The position numbers and the translations under genes were made by a program. Positions 15,941 to 24,493 of a stretch of 64,000 nucleotides of DNA are shown here, one piece after another. Below the pieces are notes generated by a model that was given only the letters and a program-made list of their open reading frames with translations, ran no database searches and was not told the origin of the DNA. Source of the stretch: Flavobacteriaceae bacterium (GTDB lineage: Bacteria > Bacteroidota > Bacteroidia > Flavobacteriales > Flavobacteriaceae); assembly GCA_014075215.1 (NCBI GenBank), contig CP046177.1, forward strand, positions 3,720,501 through 3,784,500. Reading direction: 5' to 3'. The stretch's first letter is position 1, and every line of letters begins with the position of its first letter.

Positions 15941-16357
15941 ATGAAACAGATATTTATAAAAATACAATCTGTTCTGTTAGCATTTATGATCTTAATTGCA
16001 TCAAACTCGTATGCGATTACTTCTCATTTTTGCGGTACGGAACTAGTAGATGTTTCTCTCTTTGGGAATCCAAAAGCTTGCGGTACGGAATCTTTTGATG
16101 CTGATTGTAGCTATGAAAAAGCTTCAAAGAAAAAATGCTGTAAAGATGTCATAGAGATTATAGAACCTGAAGTTTTAAATAAAATTGTTGAATTTAAATT
16201 CAGCAAGAAAGAATTGCAGTTTGCAGACTATTTCGTCGTTTCTTATATTACTTCTTTTCAAAACTACTTATTTCACAAAAAGGTTTTTGATACTACAACA
16301 CCCCCGCCCGATAGCATTCCCGATATTTTGGTGTTGCATCAAACCTTTTTAATTTGA
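15941..16357 (+). CDS. HYC_CC_PP-type small exported protein
   Basis: The protein has 138 aa. The N-terminal signal peptide (IQSVLLAFMILIASNSYA) is followed by the family's three signatures in order: SHFCGTELVDVSLFG (H-x-C), KKKCCKDV (double Cys) and TTPPPDSIP (prolines). These proteins occur in Bacteroidota next to TonB-dependent receptors and heavy-metal genes, and are thought to handle metals in the periplasm. The layout with the receptor and HMA protein downstream (76 and 2 base gaps) supports one metal-related operon. A TACATTTG box at 15924-15931, just 9 bases before the ATG, resembles the -7 element. The function is inferred from context. Confidence 0.85.
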   Translation: MKQIFIKIQSVLLAFMILIASNSYAITSHFCGTELVDVSLFGNPKACGTESFDADCSYEKASKKKCCKDVIEIIEPEVLNKIVEFKFSKKELQFADYFVVSYITSFQNYLFHKKVFDTTTPPPDSIPDILVLHQTFLI

Positions 16358-16433
16358 TTTTAATTTTTTAACTCGTCTCTTCATCTATAGTCAGATGAAA
16401 AAAACCTTGTTTTAAAATTAAATTACAAAAAAA

Positions 16434-18674
16434 ATGAAAATAATCATCACTAGTATCTTATTACTGGTCTCTTTGCAATCATTCTCTCAACAAACCCTGA
16501 AAGGGATGATAATGGATAGAAACAATCCCAAAGATAGTTTAGGCGTTTTTGGGGTTAATGTTTACTGGTCGGGCACTACTGTCGGAACGACAACTAATGA
16601 AAAAGGATGGTTTTCCATTCCATACAAAACTACATATACAAAACTGGTGGTAAGTTATGTAGGTTATCAAACGGATACGATAACCATTACAAATACAGCA
16701 CCCATTCATCATTTTTTAACTCCGAAAAATGATTTGGATGAAATTCGTATTTCAAGTAAGAAAAAGGCAACTCAAAAATCGTTTTTGAAAACCCAAAATG
16801 TTTTTACCGTGAATAAAGACGAGCTGTTAAAAGCAGCTTGCTGTAATTTAGCAGAAAGCTTTGAAACAAACCCGTCTATAGATGTTCATTTTTCCGATGC
16901 TCTAACAGGCACTAAGCAGATTCAAATGTTAGGTTTAAAAAGCCCTTATTTATTAATTGCCCTGGAGAATATTCCATCTGTCAGAGGAGCTGCCCAAGTA
17001 TATGGTCTGACCTTTACTCCGGGAACATGGGTAGAGAGCATTCAAATTACAAAAGGATCCGGAAGTGTCATCAACGGATTTGAAAGTATATCAGGACAGA
17101 TCAATGCAGAATTGGTAAAACCGTTTTCAGATAAAAAGTTATTTTTAAATGCATACGGATCTCTTGGCGGAAGGCTGGAATTAAATACACATGTGAATAA
17201 AAAATTTTCCGATAGATGGCAAACAGGGTTCTATATCCACGGAAATTACAGAGGCGAGAAGTTTGATAGAAATAATGACGGGTTTTTAGATAATCCTCTA
17301 ATGGAACAAATCAATATCATGAATCGCTGGCAATATACAGATGCCGAAAAAGGATGGGTAAGCTTCGTCAATTTTAGATATATGGACGATGAAAAGCAAA
17401 CGGGTGAAACAGATTTTAACCCGGATGTTGACAGAGGGACAACAACAAATTGGGGTAGTGAAATCAATACGAAAAGGTTTGATTTTTCATCAAAATTAGG
17501 ATATGTTTTTCCGGAACTGCTCTTTCAGAGTTTTGGATTTCAATTTGCATATAGTAATCACAAACAGGACTCGTATTTTGGTTTAAACAGCTATAACATA
17601 AGCCATCAGAGTATCTATTCTAATCTTTTATTCAATTCTATCATAGAGGATACCAAGAATAAATTTACAACAGGTATTAGTTTTATATATGATTCGTATG
17701 ATGAATTAGTGAATAACAGCCCATACAACAGAAACGAAAATTCAGTCGGAGCTTTTTTTGAATATGCTTATGATAATTTAGATGATTTCAGTTTCACCGC
17801 CGGACTAAGAATTGATACACATAATCTGTTAGGAACTTTTTTCACCCCAAGACTACATATGAGATACGTTCCTTGGGAAAAGGGAGTTTTTAGAGCTTCT
17901 GTCGGACAAGGAAGAAGGAGTGCTAATATTTTTGCTGAAAATCAACAATTATTTGGCAGTTCAAGACAAATTAGTATTCAGTCAACTCATGGAAAAATTT
18001 ACGGGCTGAATCCGGAAGTAGCCTGGAATTATGGAATTTCGTACTTGCAAGGATTCCATTTATTTGATAAAAAAGGAGATATTACATTTGATTTTTACAG
18101 AACAAATTTTCAGAACCAGGTAGTAGTAGATTGGGAAAACCCAAGGAACATTTCTTTCTATAATTTGAATGGGGAAAGTTATGCAAATAGTTTTCAAGCA
18201 GAAATCAACTATACTATTATTGAGCAATTAGACATACGTTTAGCTTATAAGTATTATGATATTGAGGCAACATATCAGTCAGCAAAGCTGGAAAAACCGC
18301 TTACACCTAAAAACCGGTTTTTTGCAAATGTTTCTTATGAAACCGATAAAAAAGAAGGTGGCAGGCAATGGAAGCTAGATGTAACCTATAACTATATAGG
18401 TGCTCAAAGGTTACCCAATACTTCGAGTAACCCTATTCAATATCAATTATCAGCATTTTCTGATAGTTACAGTTTGTTAAATGCTCAAATTACCAGGGTG
18501 TTTTTCGAGCAATTTGAAGTATATTTCGGAGGAGAGAATCTTACAAACTTTCAGCAGAAAATGCCTATATTAGCTAGTGATAATCCTTTTGGCAACCATT
18601 TTGATACAACCATTGTCTATGGCCCCATATTTGGCCATATATTTTATGCAGGATTACGTTTTAAACTAGATTAA
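16434..18674 (+). CDS. TonB-dependent outer-membrane receptor (probable metal uptake)
   Basis: The protein has 746 aa. The signal peptide is followed by a CarboxypepD_reg-like beta-sandwich (residues about 22-100, ending VVSYVGYQTDTITI). The plug domain is residues about 115-230 (AESFETNPSIDVHFSDALTG, PYLLIALENIPSVRGAAQVY, ITKGSGSVINGFESISGQIN), followed by a 22-strand-type barrel that ends GHIFYAGLRFKLD. It imports a substrate across the outer membrane with TonB energy. Its place between the HYC_CC_PP and HMA genes points to copper or another metal as cargo. The CC pair at the plug start (KAACCNLAESF) is typical of this metal-linked subgroup. It is intact. Confidence 0.88.
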   Translation: MKIIITSILLLVSLQSFSQQTLKGMIMDRNNPKDSLGVFGVNVYWSGTTVGTTTNEKGWFSIPYKTTYTKLVVSYVGYQTDTITITNTAPIHHFLTPKNDLDEIRISSKKKATQKSFLKTQNVFTVNKDELLKAACCNLAESFETNPSIDVHFSDALTGTKQIQMLGLKSPYLLIALENIPSVRGAAQVYGLTFTPGTWVESIQITKGSGSVINGFESISGQINAELVKPFSDKKLFLNAYGSLGGRLELNTHVNKKFSDRWQTGFYIHGNYRGEKFDRNNDGFLDNPLMEQINIMNRWQYTDAEKGWVSFVNFRYMDDEKQTGETDFNPDVDRGTTTNWGSEINTKRFDFSSKLGYVFPELLFQSFGFQFAYSNHKQDSYFGLNSYNISHQSIYSNLLFNSIIEDTKNKFTTGISFIYDSYDELVNNSPYNRNENSVGAFFEYAYDNLDDFSFTAGLRIDTHNLLGTFFTPRLHMRYVPWEKGVFRASVGQGRRSANIFAENQQLFGSSRQISIQSTHGKIYGLNPEVAWNYGISYLQGFHLFDKKGDITFDFYRTNFQNQVVVDWENPRNISFYNLNGESYANSFQAEINYTIIEQLDIRLAYKYYDIEATYQSAKLEKPLTPKNRFFANVSYETDKKEGGRQWKLDVTYNYIGAQRLPNTSSNPIQYQLSAFSDSYSLLNAQITRVFFEQFEVYFGGENLTNFQQKMPILASDNPFGNHFDTTIVYGPIFGHIFYAGLRFKLD

Positions 18675-18676
18675 CG

Positions 18677-19048
18677 ATGAAAAAAATAATTTTACTATTT
18701 AGCTTACTGCTGATAGGATTTTCGGCTGAAGCTCAAAAAAAGAAAAAAAATGCAAAAGTAGCTATTGAAGTTGACGGGGTTTGCATGATGTGTAAAAAAA
18801 GAATTGAAAAGGCGGCTTTGGGGACTAAAGGAGTAAAATTTGCCGTTTGGAATGTTAAAACTCATATGCTTTCTTTGATTATTGATGAACGGAAAACAGA
18901 TGTAAAAACTATTCAACAAAATATAGCAGCAGTGGGTCACGATACTAAAGAAATAAAAGCAAAAGATCATGTTTATGAAGGTATTGACCCGTGTTGTAAG
19001 TACAGAGGTAAAGAAATTGTAGAACACCATAAAGGTGGAAAGCATTAA
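18677..19048 (+). CDS. exported heavy-metal-associated (HMA) domain protein
   Basis: The protein has 123 aa. A signal peptide (IILLFSLLLIGFSAEA) is followed by a Lys-rich linker and an HMA fold: VAIEVDGVCMMCKKRIEKAA carries the metal motif C-x-x-C (VCMMCK). VKFAVWNVKTHMLSLIIDE and QQNIAAVGHDTKEIKA complete the beta-alpha-beta units. DPCCKYRGKEIVEHHKGGKH at the end may add ligands. It lies 2 bases after the receptor stop, so it is co-transcribed. It is probably a periplasmic metal chaperone serving the receptor system. Confidence 0.85.
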   Translation: MKKIILLFSLLLIGFSAEAQKKKKNAKVAIEVDGVCMMCKKRIEKAALGTKGVKFAVWNVKTHMLSLIIDERKTDVKTIQQNIAAVGHDTKEIKAKDHVYEGIDPCCKYRGKEIVEHHKGGKH

Positions 19049-19489
19049 AAAAATAGAGCTATCTTACAAAGAGAGCTTCTTTTTTGTTTTGATTTCGGGT
19101 GAAAGAAATCATAATCCGGAGCAAATCAGACATTGAAAACAGCGGTGTTGGAAAATGAAAGGGCTCAAGTTTAAATTAGGTATTATATCTTAACCCCTTG
19201 ATGTTACCAGGTTTTGAATATCTTTTGGATTTAATTTTGATGCAAAATTCAATAAAAAGAATGGAAAACTCATATTTACCAACACTATTTCAAACTAGAA
19301 CCAATGAAAGCACCTTTTTTAAACATTGATTTCTTAATACCCATACCCTCCACTCAATACTTGATACTTAATACCCGATAACTTGAAGAATCAAAAACCT
19401 GCCCAATAAACATTAAAAATGGCATAAAGAAAATCGCCTATAAATTGCTTTACAGACGACCTTCATTATCATTAAATATATTTACATTT
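19049..19489. other. 441-base intergenic region
   Basis: It separates the converging metal operon and groEL. No gene is seen. Near 19345-19383 there are loosely repeated AATACCC/AATACTT/GATACTT units. I see no strong hairpin with a T-run. Confidence 0.5.
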
Positions 19490-21127
19490 TTACATCATCC
19501 CCGGCATTCCACCGCCCATTGGAGGCATTCCGGCTGCTGCAGGAGCATCTTCTTTAATATCTATCAGTGCGCACTCCGTAGTTAAAATCATGCCCGCAAC
19601 AGAAGCGGCATTTTCCAATGCTACTCTTGTTACTTTTTTAGGATCTATGATACCGGCTTCTAACATGTCTACATATTGATCGGACTTAGCATCATAACCA
19701 AAATTCTTTTTGCCTTCCAGCACTTTGTTAATTACTACGGAACCTTCACCGCCAGCATTTTCAACAATGGTTCTTAGAGGCGATTCAATGGCTTTGTTTA
19801 CGATTTGTACACCTGTCGTTTCATCTAAATTGTCTGTAGTAATTTTTTCCAATACTTTTTTAGATCTTACAAAAGCAACACCTCCACCGGCAACAATACC
19901 CTCTTCAACAGCGGCACGAGTAGCATTCAAAGCATCATCAACTCTATCTTTCTTTTCTTTCATTTCTACTTCGGAAGCAGCACCTACATATAAGACAGCA
20001 ACTCCACCAGCCAATTTAGCTAAACGCTCTTGTAGTTTTTCCTTGTCATAATCAGAAGTAGTAGTTTCTATTTGAGCTTTGATCTGGTTTACACGAGCTT
20101 TTATATCTTCTGCCTTTCCGTTACCGTTTACAATAGTTGTATTATCTTTATCTACAGTAACTGTTTCTGCAGTTCCCAATAAATCTAAAGTAACATTTTC
20201 CAAAGTAAATCCTCTTTCTTCGGAAATCACCGTTCCTCCGGTTAGAATAGCAATATCTTCTAACATCGCTTTTCTTCTGTCTCCAAAGCCGGGAGCTTTA
20301 ACAGCTGCAATTTTTAATCCACCTCTTAGTTTGTTCACTACCAAAGTAGCTAGTGCCTGACCATCTACATCTTCTGCAATAATTAATAGCGGCTTTCCGG
20401 ATTGTGCCACCGGTTCTAAGATTGGCAGAATTTCTTGTAAGTTTGATATCTTCTTATCAAATAATAAGATGTATGGATTCTCCAGATCTGTAATCATTTT
20501 ATCTGCATCGGTTACAAAATAAGGAGATAAATAGCCTCTGTCAAACTGCATCCCTTCTACAACATCTACATAGGTGTCCATTCCTTTTGCCTCTTCAACG
20601 GTAATTACGCCTTCTTTGCCTACCTTATCAAAAGCAGTGGCAATTAAATCACCTATAGTATTGTCATTATTAGCGGAGATTGCAGCTACTTGTTTTATTT
20701 TTTCAGAAGAACCTCCAACTTCTTTTGATTGCTTATTTAAATCCGTTACAATTGCAGTAACAGCCTTGCCAATCCCTCTTTTTAAATCCATAGGGTTGGC
20801 CCCGGCAGCTACATTCTTTAATCCTTCTTTTACAATTGCTTGCGCTAAAACAGTAGCAGTAGTAGTTCCGTCACCCGCCAGGTCATTGGTTTTGGAAGCA
20901 ACTTCTTTTACCATCTGAGCTCCCATATTTTCCAATTCATCTTCCAACTCTACTTCTTTTGCAACAGATACTCCGTCTTTAGTTACATTCGGAGCTCCGA
21001 AAGATTTGGAAACAATTACATTTCTTCCTTTAGGACCTAAAGTTACTTTTACTGCATTTGCCAATGCATCTACACCGCTTTTTAATCCGTCACGTGCTTC
21101 AATATCAAATTTTATGTCTTTTGCCAT
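19490..21127 (-). CDS. groEL: chaperonin GroEL
   Basis: The protein has 545 aa, the usual length. It forms the 14-mer cage that folds proteins with ATP and GroES. Motifs include VTLGPKGRNVIVSKSFGAP, AGDGTTTATVLAQAIVKEG (ATP site, Asp at 87-type position), GVITVEEAKGMDTYVDVVEG, and the C-terminal Gly/Met tail ending GMPPMGGGMPGMM. It lies 75 bases downstream of groES on the same strand, the normal groESL operon. I saw no CIRCE element upstream of groES. It is a full-length core gene. Confidence 0.99.
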   Translation of the reverse strand: MAKDIKFDIEARDGLKSGVDALANAVKVTLGPKGRNVIVSKSFGAPNVTKDGVSVAKEVELEDELENMGAQMVKEVASKTNDLAGDGTTTATVLAQAIVKEGLKNVAAGANPMDLKRGIGKAVTAIVTDLNKQSKEVGGSSEKIKQVAAISANNDNTIGDLIATAFDKVGKEGVITVEEAKGMDTYVDVVEGMQFDRGYLSPYFVTDADKMITDLENPYILLFDKKISNLQEILPILEPVAQSGKPLLIIAEDVDGQALATLVVNKLRGGLKIAAVKAPGFGDRRKAMLEDIAILTGGTVISEERGFTLENVTLDLLGTAETVTVDKDNTTIVNGNGKAEDIKARVNQIKAQIETTTSDYDKEKLQERLAKLAGGVAVLYVGAASEVEMKEKKDRVDDALNATRAAVEEGIVAGGGVAFVRSKKVLEKITTDNLDETTGVQIVNKAIESPLRTIVENAGGEGSVVINKVLEGKKNFGYDAKSDQYVDMLEAGIIDPKKVTRVALENAASVAGMILTTECALIDIKEDAPAAAGMPPMGGGMPGMM

Positions 21128-21202
21128 TTTCTTAAATTGTTTAATTATTGATAAGTTTTAATTGTTACAATTGCCTATTGCAACTGCAACCAGATGTTTT
21201 TT

Positions 21203-21478
21203 TTAAATGATCGCTAAAATATCACTTTCACGCATCATCAGATAATCTTTACCTTCCAGCTTTAAATCGGTTCCACCGTATTTACCATATAAAACAGTAT
21301 CTCCGACTTTAACTGTTAAAGGCTCGTCTTTTTTTCCCGTACCTACGGCAACGATAGTCCCTTTTTGAGGTTTCTCTTTTGCGTTATCAGGAATAATGAT
21401 TCCTGAGGCAGTAGTAGTTTCTGCGGCAGCAGGCTCTACAAGAACCCTGTCCGCTAGAGGTTTGATATGTATTCCCAT
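21203..21478 (-). CDS. groES: co-chaperonin GroES
   Basis: The protein has 91 aa. It is the heptameric lid of the chaperonin. It reads IKPLADRVLVEPAAAETTTA with the mobile loop SGIIIPDNAKEKPQKG, then TVLYGKYGGTDLKLEGKDYL, all standard. It is first in the groES-groEL operon. The leader is AT-rich. The terminator at 21601-21634 isolates it from secG upstream. Confidence 0.99.
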   Translation of the reverse strand: MGIHIKPLADRVLVEPAAAETTTASGIIIPDNAKEKPQKGTIVAVGTGKKDEPLTVKVGDTVLYGKYGGTDLKLEGKDYLMMRESDILAII

Positions 21479-21600
21479 TCTTTATATAAATTTTGATTAA
21501 TTAAAAATTAGTTTTGCTCTCTCAAATCATAAAGTATGCCATTACGTGAAACCTGACATTTTTTCTAAATAACACTTTAAAAATCAAAAAGGAAGTAAAA

Positions 21601-21634
21601 AAAAATGCCAACGTGTCATTTTGTCGGCATTTTT
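21601..21634. terminator. bidirectional rho-independent terminator after secG
   Basis: AAAAATGCC (21601-21609) and GGCATTTTT (21626-21634) are perfect complements around a 16-base loop. There are A and T runs on both sides, so it works on either strand. It ends the miaB-secG operon and lies before the groES promoter region. Confidence 0.85.
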
Positions 21635-21691
21635 AATATGGAATCCATCTTGATTTTTTGTTTTTTAGCCTTTAGAAAAACCAAGATTATT

Positions 21692-22018
21692 TTATATGGA
21701 ATCGTTAGTTGACGGTTGGTTTATCGTGTTAGTTGTCGTTTGACCACCCTCTAATTTGTTGTCAATATTTACAGGATTATCATTAGCTCTGGGAATGGCA
21801 AAGTTTGCTAACAATATCAGGGCAAACATGGTGATGGCCAATGTCCAGGTTGTCCTGTCTAAAAAATCATTTGTGCTTTGCACACCTCCTAAAGATTGTG
21901 CTCCTCCGCCTCCGAAAGAAGAAGATAAACCTCCGCCTTTAGGATTTTGTACCATGACAATTAATATTAAAGCTATTGCTACTATAATGATTAATATTAA
22001 AAATGCAGTATAACTCAT
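21692..22018 (-). CDS. secG: preprotein translocase subunit SecG
   Basis: The protein has 108 aa. Two transmembrane helices are clear: residues 3-24 (YTAFLILIIIVAIALILIVM) and about 55-75 (TLAITMFALILLANFAI). Between them is the SecG loop VQNPKGGGLSSSFGGGGAQSLGG. It joins SecYE in the inner membrane and assists protein export. The polar tail (TTTNTINQPSTNDSI) is typical of Bacteroidota. Its start overlaps the end of the upstream gene by four bases (22015-22018), so it is translationally coupled. Confidence 0.97.
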   Translation of the reverse strand: MSYTAFLILIIIVAIALILIVMVQNPKGGGLSSSFGGGGAQSLGGVQSTNDFLDRTTWTLAITMFALILLANFAIPRANDNPVNIDNKLEGGQTTTNTINQPSTNDSI

Positions 22019-22728
22019 GACGTATTTTTTTGTAACGTTTTTATTTTTTTAATCTGGTCTGCAAAGAAACCACTTTTTTCCGGATATTTCAAACTTAAAA
22101 TTCGATATGCTTTCATAGCATTTTCATACTTTTTTTGTTCCAAATATACCCTTGCAAGGGTCTCTGTCATTAAAGACGAATCCTCTTTATTTTCAGAAAT
22201 ACGAACATGTATTTCACTTTTATTTTTAGGGCGGGATATAGTAGGGTTGTTCTTAATAAATCGATCTATAATAGCTTCTTTGCTTATGGCAGTTGTTGAT
22301 TGTTCAGAACGATTTCTGATAATGGGTTTTTTAACTAAAAGTTGTAACCATTCATTAAAAGAATACTTTTCGTTTTTGCCAAAGTCTATAGGTTTTTCAA
22401 TTTCCAGGCTTTCTTCAACAATGGTATTTTGATTCTTAACGGGTAGCTTTTTGCGAGTCTCCGGATGAATATTATTTTTTTTAGTAAAGTTATCCGAAGT
22501 GATAAAATCAAAAAGGAGTGTCCTGTCCATTGTATAAGCTGCCGTTATTTTTAGCTCATGATTATATTTAAAACTATCCTGATTCTTTAATCCTTTTAAG
22601 TATAGTGCTCTGGCTGACTGAAAATAAGGATAGAGATTTACAATGGATTTTATTCCCTGTACCTGTTCTGACGTTAAGGATTCAGGTTGTTTTAAAAAAG
22701 AAATATAATCTTTTAATGTAATTACCAT
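22015..22728 (-). CDS. hypothetical protein with TPR-like C-terminus
   Basis: The protein has 237 aa. It begins KDYISFLKQPESLTSEQVQG, followed by YFQSARALYLKGLKNQDSFKYN. This is a helical region conserved in a Flavobacteria family encoded between lptE and secG. The C-terminus (ETLARVYLEQKKYENAMKAY, ILSLKYPEKSGFFADQIKKI) is one TPR-like unit. The start overlaps lptE by 7 bases and the end overlaps secG by 4. The cytosolic role is unknown; the location suggests envelope biogenesis. Confidence 0.8.
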   Translation of the reverse strand: MVITLKDYISFLKQPESLTSEQVQGIKSIVNLYPYFQSARALYLKGLKNQDSFKYNHELKITAAYTMDRTLLFDFITSDNFTKKNNIHPETRKKLPVKNQNTIVEESLEIEKPIDFGKNEKYSFNEWLQLLVKKPIIRNRSEQSTTAISKEAIIDRFIKNNPTISRPKNKSEIHVRISENKEDSSLMTETLARVYLEQKKYENAMKAYRILSLKYPEKSGFFADQIKKIKTLQKNTS

Positions 22729-23225
22729 TTTGCAATAGAAGCGTTAAATATATCTTGCGTTATTCTCTCTAAAATTTCACTTAGGGCAGCATCCAATACA
22801 CCACCGGTTAATTGTGAACTAGCATCAAAATCGGAATAAAAGGAAAACTGCTTTTCAAAATCATCTTTTTCATTCAGCTGATTATAATACCTGACATTAA
22901 CAGTAATGGTCAATCTGTTTTGAGCAGCGGTTTGCTGAGAGGTTGCACTCATTGGGTTTATCCTATATCCTGTAATTTCGCCTTCAAATCGCAATTCTCC
23001 GCCGGTACTTACTAAGCTTAAATTAGTTTGTCTTAAAAAAAGATCTTGTAAGTCTTGAGTAAAACGCTGACTCAACGTAGGTTCTATTAAAGAAGCTTGA
23101 TTAGGGAAAAAATCTATCTGAATCGTTTTTGCATCCGTTGCCCCTCCTGTAAAGGAGTATATCCCGCAACTGATTAATGTAGTTGCTACCATCAGAAAAA
23201 AAAGAATCGAAAGATGTTTTTTCAT
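22722..23225 (-). CDS. lptE: LPS-assembly lipoprotein LptE
   Basis: The protein has 167 aa. A lipoprotein signal (LSILFFLMVATTLISC, Cys20) precedes GIYSFTGGA, the usual start of Bacteroidota LptE. The mature part reads IQIDFFPNQASLIEPTLSQR, LRFEGEITGYRINPMSAT and NRLTITVNVRYYNQ, a single alpha/beta fold of the LptE type. It plugs the LptD barrel and guides LPS to the outer leaflet. It sits in an operon between the sigma54 activator gene and a TPR-like gene. The length and motifs fit. Confidence 0.9.
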   Translation of the reverse strand: MKKHLSILFFLMVATTLISCGIYSFTGGATDAKTIQIDFFPNQASLIEPTLSQRFTQDLQDLFLRQTNLSLVSTGGELRFEGEITGYRINPMSATSQQTAAQNRLTITVNVRYYNQLNEKDDFEKQFSFYSDFDASSQLTGGVLDAALSEILERITQDIFNASIAKW

Positions 23226-23269
23226 TGTAAATATGGTTTTGTTATCGTAAGTTTTTTTATTGAACTTAT

Positions 23270-24493
23270 TTATAAATCATATTGTTTGATTTTTCTGTAC
23301 AATGTTCGTTCCGAAATTCCCAATTCTTTTGCAGCCAACTTTCGCTTGTTATTATTTTTTTCCAATGACTTTTTAATCATCTCTATTTCTTTGTCTTGCA
23401 AAGAAAAGTTTTCTTGTTCTTCTATCGTCTCTACAAAATCATAATTTTTTTGTAAAGTTGAAGGGCTTGCTATTTGCAATACTTCCACCTTATTATCTTC
23501 TTTGGCTTGTTCTTCGTGAATTTTCTTTAATAATTGATGATTGTCTTCTTGTAATTTTTCTATGTTTCCGTGCTGCATGATATCCAAAGTAAGCTTTTTT
23601 AAATCATTAATATCATTTCGCATGTCAAATAAAACTTTATACATGATATCTCTTTCGGTAGCAAAATCATTTTCAGAACCTGCTCCGACTACAGCAGGTA
23701 AATGACCTTTATTATCAGGTAGATATTGACCTAATTTTTCCGGGGTAATCAGCCTGTTTTCTTCAACTACAGAGATTTGTTCGGCAATATTTCTAAGTTG
23801 CCTGATATTTCCGGGAAAACGATAGTTTAATAATAAATTTGTAGCATTTTCATCTAACCTGATGGCAGGCATTCTATATTTTTGAGCAAAATCCGCAGCA
23901 AATTTTCTAAATAGCAGGTGAATGTCTTTTTTTCGATTTCTTAAAGCAGGCAAATAAATTTCAATGGTACTTAACCTGTAATATAAATCTTCTCTAAATT
24001 TTTCTTTCGAAATAGCTTCCTGCATATTCACATTGGTTGCAGCAACAATTCGGACATCTGTTTTTTGCACTTTTGAAGAACCTACTTTTATAAATTCTCC
24101 GTTTTCTAAAACACGTAATAGGCGGACTTGCGTTGTAAGCGGCAATTCGCCAACCTCATCTAAGAAAATAGTACCCCCGTCTGCAACTTCAAAGTACCCT
24201 TTTCTATCTTGAGTAGCACCGGTAAATGATCCTTTTTCATGACCAAATAACTCACTATCTATAGTTCCTTCGGGAATAGCACCACAGTTTACAGCAATAT
24301 ATTTTGCGTGTTTTCTATGAGATAATTGATGGATAATTTTTGGAATACTTTCTTTACCGACACCGCTTTCACCGGCAACCAATACCGAAATGTCAGTAGG
24401 CGCAACACGAATAGCTTTTTCTATAGCTCGGTTTAGCTGCAGATCATTACCGATAATTCCAAAACGTTGCTTAATTGCTTGTAAACTTTCCAT
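23270..24493 (-). CDS. sigma54-dependent Fis-family transcriptional activator
   Basis: The protein has 407 aa. It has no receiver domain; the AAA+ domain starts near residue 15. Walker A is VAGESGVGKESIPK. The sigma54 contact loop is HEKGSFTGATQ (a GSFTGA variant of GAFTGA). Walker B is GGTIFLDEVGEL, followed by RLSTIEIYLPALRNR. The C-terminus is a Fis-type HTH (KRKLAAKELGISERTLYRKI). It activates RpoN promoters, and the trigger is unknown because there is no sensor domain. It lies between the TPR membrane gene (overlap TAATG at 24493) and lptE, an arrangement typical of Flavobacteria. It is intact. Confidence 0.93.
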   Translation of the reverse strand: MESLQAIKQRFGIIGNDLQLNRAIEKAIRVAPTDISVLVAGESGVGKESIPKIIHQLSHRKHAKYIAVNCGAIPEGTIDSELFGHEKGSFTGATQDRKGYFEVADGGTIFLDEVGELPLTTQVRLLRVLENGEFIKVGSSKVQKTDVRIVAATNVNMQEAISKEKFREDLYYRLSTIEIYLPALRNRKKDIHLLFRKFAADFAQKYRMPAIRLDENATNLLLNYRFPGNIRQLRNIAEQISVVEENRLITPEKLGQYLPDNKGHLPAVVGAGSENDFATERDIMYKVLFDMRNDINDLKKLTLDIMQHGNIEKLQEDNHQLLKKIHEEQAKEDNKVEVLQIASPSTLQKNYDFVETIEEQENFSLQDKEIEMIKKSLEKNNNKRKLAAKELGISERTLYRKIKQYDL